Below, piece after piece: positions 6,172-9,610 of a DNA stretch of 9,610 nt. The stretch spans positions 1 to 9,610 of the forward strand of contig DJSQ01000240.1 in the NCBI GenBank assembly GCA_002438075.1, written 5' to 3'. The position numbers were made by a program, and so were the translations under genes. Below the pieces are notes generated by a model. It saw only the letters and a program-made list of their open reading frames with translations, was not told the origin of the DNA and searched no databases. Position 1 is the first letter of the stretch, and the number at the start of each line of letters is the position of its first letter. The DNA comes from Clostridiales bacterium UBA6330. GTDB taxonomy: Bacteria > Bacillota > Clostridia > Oscillospirales > CAG-272.

Positions 6172-7086
6172 ATGACACTGGTAATTCTTGCCGCGGGGCT
6201 TGGCTCCCGCTACGGCGGTCTGAAGCAGCTGGACCCCATGACCGACGCGGGAAATTTCATCATTGATTTTTCGGTCTATGATGCCATTCGCGCGGGCTTT
6301 GATCAGGCGGTCTTTATCATCAAGCGGGAAAATCTGGAGCAGTTCCGCGAGACCATCGGAAATCGGATTGCGAAGAAAATCAAGGTCAAGTACGTCTTTC
6401 AGGATGCGAACGACCTGCCGAGCGGCTTGAGGCTGCCCGCGGGACGGACCAAGCCGTGGGGGACGGGGCACGCCGTGTGGTGTGCGCGCGACCTTGTGAC
6501 CGATAATTTTGCGGTCATCAATGCGGATGATTTTTACGGCGCGGAGACCTTCCGCCACCTTGCGGAGCATCTGTCCCGCCCGAACCTTTCGGGCATTCCC
6601 GCACACCACTGCATGGTCGGCTTCCGTGCGGGGAACACGCTGACCGAAAACGGGACGGTTTCGCGCGGCGTTTGCGAGGTTGGAGCGGACGGCAAGCTGA
6701 TTCGCGTAACCGAGCGGACGAAGGTTGAGAAGCGCGAGAACGGCGCGGCATATCTGGAGGATGACGGCACGACGTGGACCGAGATGCCGTTTGACACGAT
6801 TGTGTCGATGAACTGCTGGGGCTTTACGCCCGACCTGTTCCGCCATCTGGAGACCGAGCTGCGCGGCTTCTACGAAGCGGCGGTACCGTCCAATCCGCTC
6901 AAATGCGAATTCTATCTGCCGTTTGCGGTGCAGGCGCAGATGGAGGCGGGACTCTGCGACGTTGCGGTCTACCCGACCGAATCGGTCTGGCGGGGCGTGA
7001 CCTATCACGAGGACAAACCGCGCGTCAAGGCGGCAATCGCCGACCTGATTGCGAAAGGCGAGTACCCTGCCGATTTGTGGGCGTGA
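6172..7086 (+). CDS. Sugar-phosphate nucleotidyltransferase (NDP-hexose pyrophosphorylase-like)
   Basis: This 304-residue cytoplasmic protein has a Rossmann-like nucleotidyltransferase fold. The N-terminal VILAAGLGSRYGGLKQLDP stretch (4-22) supplies the NTP-binding loop with Arg13 and Lys18. WGTGHA (96-101) contacts the base, and NADD (117-120) carries the metal-binding Asp. NCWGF (214-218) and the C-terminal WRGVTYHEDKPRV block complete the domain. Enzymes of this class join a sugar-1-phosphate and an NTP to give an NDP-sugar and pyrophosphate. With galE and galM next door, UTP plus glucose-, galactose- or N-acetylhexosamine-1-phosphate is a reasonable guess, but the sugar and base are not fixed by the sequence. 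It is not a typical GalU, lacking the usual GTRFLPATK-type opening. The RBS AAGGAG lies 8 bases before ATG. Confidence 0.82.
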   Translation: MTLVILAAGLGSRYGGLKQLDPMTDAGNFIIDFSVYDAIRAGFDQAVFIIKRENLEQFRETIGNRIAKKIKVKYVFQDANDLPSGLRLPAGRTKPWGTGHAVWCARDLVTDNFAVINADDFYGAETFRHLAEHLSRPNLSGIPAHHCMVGFRAGNTLTENGTVSRGVCEVGADGKLIRVTERTKVEKRENGAAYLEDDGTTWTEMPFDTIVSMNCWGFTPDLFRHLETELRGFYEAAVPSNPLKCEFYLPFAVQAQMEAGLCDVAVYPTESVWRGVTYHEDKPRVKAAIADLIAKGEYPADLWA

Positions 7087-7180
7087 CGAAAAGCAGAAGC
7101 GGATAGCGTCTGCAAAAATTGCACTTTCAACTTTCAATCGGCTACATATCAATTCCTTTTTGGCAAGGTTCTTGAAGGTT

Positions 7181-7233
7181 CTCAGGGGACTTCCCCGAAG
7201 AAGTCCCCTGAGTGGGTTTGGGCAAAGCCCAAG
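7181..7233 (+). repeat. Tandem double hairpin, copy 2, in the galE leader
   Basis: Hairpin A pairs 7181-7192 with 7201-7212 (CTCAGGGGACTT / AAGTCCCCTGAG). Hairpin B pairs 7217-7223 with 7227-7233 (TTTGGGC / GCCCAAG) around AAA. The architecture, loop and linker match copy 1 at 1-56, but paired positions have changed together. No T tract follows: GTCTTAAGAAAAGAGG leads straight to the galE RBS and ATG at 7258. It may weakly end the nucleotidyltransferase transcript, protect mRNA ends or affect galE expression. The remaining part of this gap (7087-7180) holds only a weak TTGCAC/TACATA promoter-like pair near 7119-7148 and a short AAGGTTCT direct repeat (7165-7172, 7175-7182). Confidence 0.8.
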
Positions 7234-7257
7234 GTCTTAAGAAAAGAGGTAATAAAA

Positions 7258-8274
7258 ATGGCTATTCTGATTACAGGTGGAGCGGGATTCATCGGCTCCC
7301 ATACCGCGGTGGAATTTCTGAACGCGGGCTATGACGTTGTGATTGCGGACAACTATGTCAACAGCTCCCCGAAGGTGCTGGACCGCATCAAGGAGATTAC
7401 GGGGAAGGAATTCCGCGCCTACGAGGTGGATTTGTGCGACAAGGAGGCTCTGCGCCGCGTGTTTGTCGAGAACCCCGATATTGACTCCGCGATTCACTTT
7501 GCGGGTCTGAAGGCGGTCGGCGAATCGGTCGCGCAGCCCGGGCGGTACTACCACAACAACCTTCTCAGCACGCTGAATCTGGTGGAGCTGATGGCGCAGT
7601 ACAACGCCAAGCGCATTGTGTTCAGCTCGTCCGCAACGGTCTACGGCTCACCCAAGACCGTGCCGATTCGGGAGGATTTCCCGCTGTCCACAACCAACCC
7701 CTACGGCGAGACGAAGCTCATGATTGAGCGTATCCTCAAGGATGTCTGGTTTGCGGACAAGGACTGGAGCGTTTCCATTCTGCGGTATTTCAACCCCATC
7801 GGCGCGCACAAGAGCGGGCTGATCGGCGAGAACCCGCGCGGCATTCCGAACAACCTGCTGCCTTACGTTGCAAAGGTTGCGGCGGGTCAGCTGCCCTTCC
7901 TTCAGGTGTTCGGTGACGATTACGACACGCCCGACGGCACGGGTGTGCGGGATTATATCCACGTGGTCGACCTTGCAAAGGCGCACCTCAAGGCGCTCCA
8001 GAGAGCGGACAAGGTGACGGGTGTGGAGTATTACAACATCGGCACGGGTGTAGGCTATTCGGTGCTGGATATCGTCCATGCGTATGAGAAGGCATCGGGG
8101 CTGAAGGTGCCCTACAAAATCGTGGCGCGCCGCCCGGGGGACATTGCAACCTGCTATGCCGACCCGACCAAAGCGGCGGAGATTCTGGGCTGGCACGCGG
8201 AGTTCGGCATTGAGGATATGTGCCGCGACATGGCGAACTGGCAGAAGAAAAATCCGAACGGCTACGAAAACTGA
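7258..8274 (+). CDS. galE: UDP-glucose 4-epimerase
   Basis: This 338-residue short-chain dehydrogenase/reductase-type epimerase interconverts UDP-glucose and UDP-galactose in the cytoplasm using tightly bound NAD. TGGAGFIG (6-13) binds NAD, HFAGLKAVGES (80-90) is the family signature, SSSATVYG (123-130) carries the catalytic Ser/Thr region, and YGETK (149-153) supplies the catalytic Tyr149 and Lys153. NNLLPYV (198-204) and the RRPGD segment (291-295) line the UDP-sugar pocket. Length is normal. The gatekeeper position equivalent to E. coli Tyr299 is Cys299 here (IATCYAD), as in human GALE (Cys307), which predicts that UDP-GlcNAc/UDP-GalNAc are also accepted. AGAGG lies about 9 bases before ATG. 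galM follows after 17 bp, so the two are co-transcribed. Confidence 0.95.
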   Translation: MAILITGGAGFIGSHTAVEFLNAGYDVVIADNYVNSSPKVLDRIKEITGKEFRAYEVDLCDKEALRRVFVENPDIDSAIHFAGLKAVGESVAQPGRYYHNNLLSTLNLVELMAQYNAKRIVFSSSATVYGSPKTVPIREDFPLSTTNPYGETKLMIERILKDVWFADKDWSVSILRYFNPIGAHKSGLIGENPRGIPNNLLPYVAKVAAGQLPFLQVFGDDYDTPDGTGVRDYIHVVDLAKAHLKALQRADKVTGVEYYNIGTGVGYSVLDIVHAYEKASGLKVPYKIVARRPGDIATCYADPTKAAEILGWHAEFGIEDMCRDMANWQKKNPNGYEN

Positions 8275-8291
8275 AGCGGGGGAAGAACAAC

Positions 8292-9353
8292 ATGATTACA
8301 AAGCATTATTTCGGGACGCTGGACGATGGCAGTGAGGTTTACTGCTACACGATGAAGAACCGCACGGGGATGACCGTGACCATCTGCGAATACGGCGGCG
8401 CGGTTACGGAAATCCGCGTACCGGACAAGTACGGTCGCTCCTCCGATGTGGTGGAGGGCTACGACTCCCTGCGCGACTATGTGCTGGGGGACGGCTATCT
8501 CGGCGCTCTGGTGGGCAGAGTGGGCAACCGCATTGCGAACGGCAAATTCACGCTGGACGGCGAGACCTACACGCTCTATCGGAATGACGGAAAGAACTCC
8601 CTGCACGGCGGCAAGCTGGGCTTTTCGCACCGTCTCTGGAATGTCAAGCCTGTGGACGGGGAGGAGCCGAAGCTGGTTCTGACCCTGCACTCGCCCGACG
8701 GTGAGGACGGGTACCCCGGGAATGTGGACGTGACGGTGACCTACGCGCTTCTTTCGGGGAACGCGCTGTCGATTCGCTATGATGCGACCGCCGACCGCCG
8801 CACGCCGCTGAATCTGACGAATCACACCTACTTCAATCTGGGCGGCTATGCGTCGGGGAAGATTTTCGACCATGTGGTACAGATGGAGGCGGACCGTTAT
8901 CTGCCGACCGATTCGGAGCTGATTCCGACGGGCGAGCTTCGCTCGGTGAAGAACACGCCGTTTGACTTCCGCGAGCCGAAGGCAATCGGTCAGGATTTCC
9001 ATGCGGACTGCGAGGACCTGAAGCTGGCGGGCGGTTATGATCACTGCGTCTGCTTCACGGAGGGGGAGACGAAGGAGCCGACTCTGCGGGTTCAGATTTA
9101 CGAGCCGAACAGCGGGCGGATTCTGAAGGTATTCACGAATCAGCCGTGTATGCAATTCTACACGGGGAATTTCTTCTGCAATCCCGAGTATCCGCTCAAG
9201 GGTGGCTACCCGCAGAACAAGCAGGCGGCGTTCTGCTTGGAGACGCAGAAGATGCCCGATGCGGTGAACCATGCGAACTTTACCGACACGATTATCGGTC
9301 CCGACAAGCCCTACGAGCACGTTGTGGTGTATCAGTTCTCGGTGAAGGAGTAA
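8292..9353 (+). CDS. galM: Aldose 1-epimerase (galactose mutarotase)
   Basis: This 353-residue cytoplasmic enzyme interconverts alpha and beta anomers of galactose or glucose, the entry step of the Leloir pathway. The beta-sandwich family motifs are all present: GRVGNRIANGKFTLDG (75-90), NSLHGG (102-107) with substrate-binding His105, NLTNHTYFNL (174-183) with catalytic acid His178, GGYDHC (247-252) with Asp250, and CLETQKMPDAVN (315-326) with catalytic base Glu317. Length matches the family. The ATG at 8292 was chosen because homology begins there and a purine-rich GCGGGGGAAG lies just upstream; an in-frame ATG at 8220 would overlap galE by over 50 bp and add a charged stretch unlike the family. 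It is the last gene of the nucleotidyltransferase-galE-galM cluster. Confidence 0.93.
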   Translation: MITKHYFGTLDDGSEVYCYTMKNRTGMTVTICEYGGAVTEIRVPDKYGRSSDVVEGYDSLRDYVLGDGYLGALVGRVGNRIANGKFTLDGETYTLYRNDGKNSLHGGKLGFSHRLWNVKPVDGEEPKLVLTLHSPDGEDGYPGNVDVTVTYALLSGNALSIRYDATADRRTPLNLTNHTYFNLGGYASGKIFDHVVQMEADRYLPTDSELIPTGELRSVKNTPFDFREPKAIGQDFHADCEDLKLAGGYDHCVCFTEGETKEPTLRVQIYEPNSGRILKVFTNQPCMQFYTGNFFCNPEYPLKGGYPQNKQAAFCLETQKMPDAVNHANFTDTIIGPDKPYEHVVVYQFSVKE

Positions 9354-9362
9354 GGGAGGACC

Positions 9363-9411
9363 TTGGGGAGGGAGAGGACCCCCTTTCGGAGGGGGTCCTC
9401 TCCCTCCCCAA
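9363..9411 (+). terminator. 22-bp perfect hairpin after galM
   Basis: Positions 9363-9384 pair without mismatch to 9390-9411, around a TTCGG loop, 10 bases after the galM stop. The stem is very GC-rich (GGGGAGGGAGAGGACCCCC core). It lacks a T tract on either strand, so it is a transcript-end or 3'-protecting hairpin rather than a textbook intrinsic terminator. Confidence 0.6.
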
Positions 9412-9430
9412 ACCCCTCCTACTCTCCCCG

Positions 9431-9513
9431 AACTTCCCCGCAAGACCCCGCCATTATACGAGCGAAAATTTGTTTCGCTTTTTGTGGCGGCGGGGTCTTA
9501 CAGGGAAGTTTTT
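9431..9513 (+). terminator. Nested inverted repeat followed by T5
   Basis: The outer arms AACTTCCC...AAGACCCCGCC (9431-9452) and GGCGGGGTCTT...GGGAAGTT (9489-9510) pair at 20 of 22 positions. Inside, AGCGAAA (9461-9467) pairs with TTTCGCT (9473-9479). TTTTT at 9509-9513 and a later TTTT follow on the plus strand, so it could end the galM transcript or act as an attenuator for a gene to the right. The two unpaired positions are C/A on the plus strand but G/U wobbles on the minus strand. Confidence 0.5.
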
Positions 9514-9597
9514 GCTGTTTTGGAGGGGATTTTTTGCATGGTGCGGCTGTCGCGCTTGTTTTGCGGTGGGGACGCGTTTAGGAAGGAATGCTTTACA

Positions 9598-9610
9598 CGG
9601 GTGCCGAGAT
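9598..9610 (+). CDS. Possible start of a truncated gene (first residues MLYTGAE)
   Basis: ATG at 9598 follows AGGAAGGA and reads MLYTGAE before the window ends; the last codon is incomplete (AT-). A TGAE opening soon after Met is common in thiamine-diphosphate enzymes of the acetolactate synthase type, but seven residues cannot establish this. A competing reading starts at ATG 9538 in another frame, with GGAGGGG nine bases upstream, and stays open to the end (MVRLSRLFCGG and on). One of the two is likely the start of the next gene. Confidence 0.3.

Noticed and set aside
6118..7152. Long open frame (344 codons) on the minus strand opposite the nucleotidyltransferase gene
   Set aside because: The sense strand has full nucleotidyltransferase motifs, a promoter and an RBS; the antisense frame is explained by codon bias.
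8262..9443. Long open frame (393 codons) on the minus strand opposite galM
   Set aside because: galM has all catalytic residues; the antisense frame is low-complexity, starts inside the post-galM hairpin and has no RBS.
9572..9590. T-box-like GGTGGGGACGCG near the window end
   Set aside because: It differs from GGTGGNACCGCG at two fixed positions, has no Stem I or following terminator, and sits right before a possible start codon.

Overview
The window looks like chromosomal DNA of a GC-rich, endospore-forming, Gram-positive anaerobe of the Clostridia, probably Oscillospiraceae-like gut bacteria. This is inferred from a PdaA-type spore-cortex deacetylase, a YesL/DUF624 membrane protein, strong AGGAGG-type ribosome binding sites, consensus sigma-A promoters and many Firmicutes-type rho-independent hairpins. 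No rRNA, tRNA, CRISPR array, transposase or phage gene is visible. The species cannot be named from the sequence alone.

Layout. (1) 1-69: a tandem double hairpin with a T9 tract, ending an upstream transcript. (2) 142-1631, plus strand: two NodB-fold polysaccharide deacetylases with ATGA stop/start overlap, the first PdaA-like and the second a classical secreted deacetylase. (3) 1617-2859, minus strand: a YesL/DUF624-type membrane protein that overlaps the second deacetylase tail-to-tail by 15 bp. It is preceded by a previously easy-to-miss 47-codon gene with a perfect promoter (TTGACA, 17 bp, TATAAT) and a strong RBS. A 15-bp exact direct repeat links the start regions of these two genes. 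(4) 2948-6005, minus strand: a four-gene operon in the order Crp/Fnr regulator, lipoprotein solute-binding protein, permease, ATPase, of the nitrate/sulfonate/taurine-type ABC class. It has its own perfect consensus promoter, with an 18-bp near-palindrome over the predicted transcription start. (5) 6109-9353, plus strand: a sugar-phosphate nucleotidyltransferase, UDP-glucose 4-epimerase (galE) and aldose 1-epimerase (galM), with a second copy of the tandem double hairpin in the galE leader. (6) 9354-9610: two large inverted repeats, then the possible first codons of another gene cut by the window end.

How they work together. The deacetylases probably modify peptidoglycan, the PdaA-like one during spore cortex formation. 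The regulator/ABC operon is a self-contained uptake module whose substrate cannot be assigned from sequence; the Crp/Fnr protein probably controls its own operon. The nucleotidyltransferase-galE-galM cluster is a UDP-hexose/galactose module: GalM interconverts sugar anomers, the nucleotidyltransferase would make NDP-sugar from sugar-1-phosphate, and GalE interconverts UDP-Glc and UDP-Gal. A Cys at the GalE gatekeeper position suggests it also accepts UDP-GlcNAc/UDP-GalNAc.

The least explained signals are the covarying double-hairpin repeat family, the 202-bp segment bounded by 15-bp repeats in front of the DUF624 gene, the nested inverted repeats after galM, and the operator-like palindrome of the regulator operon.
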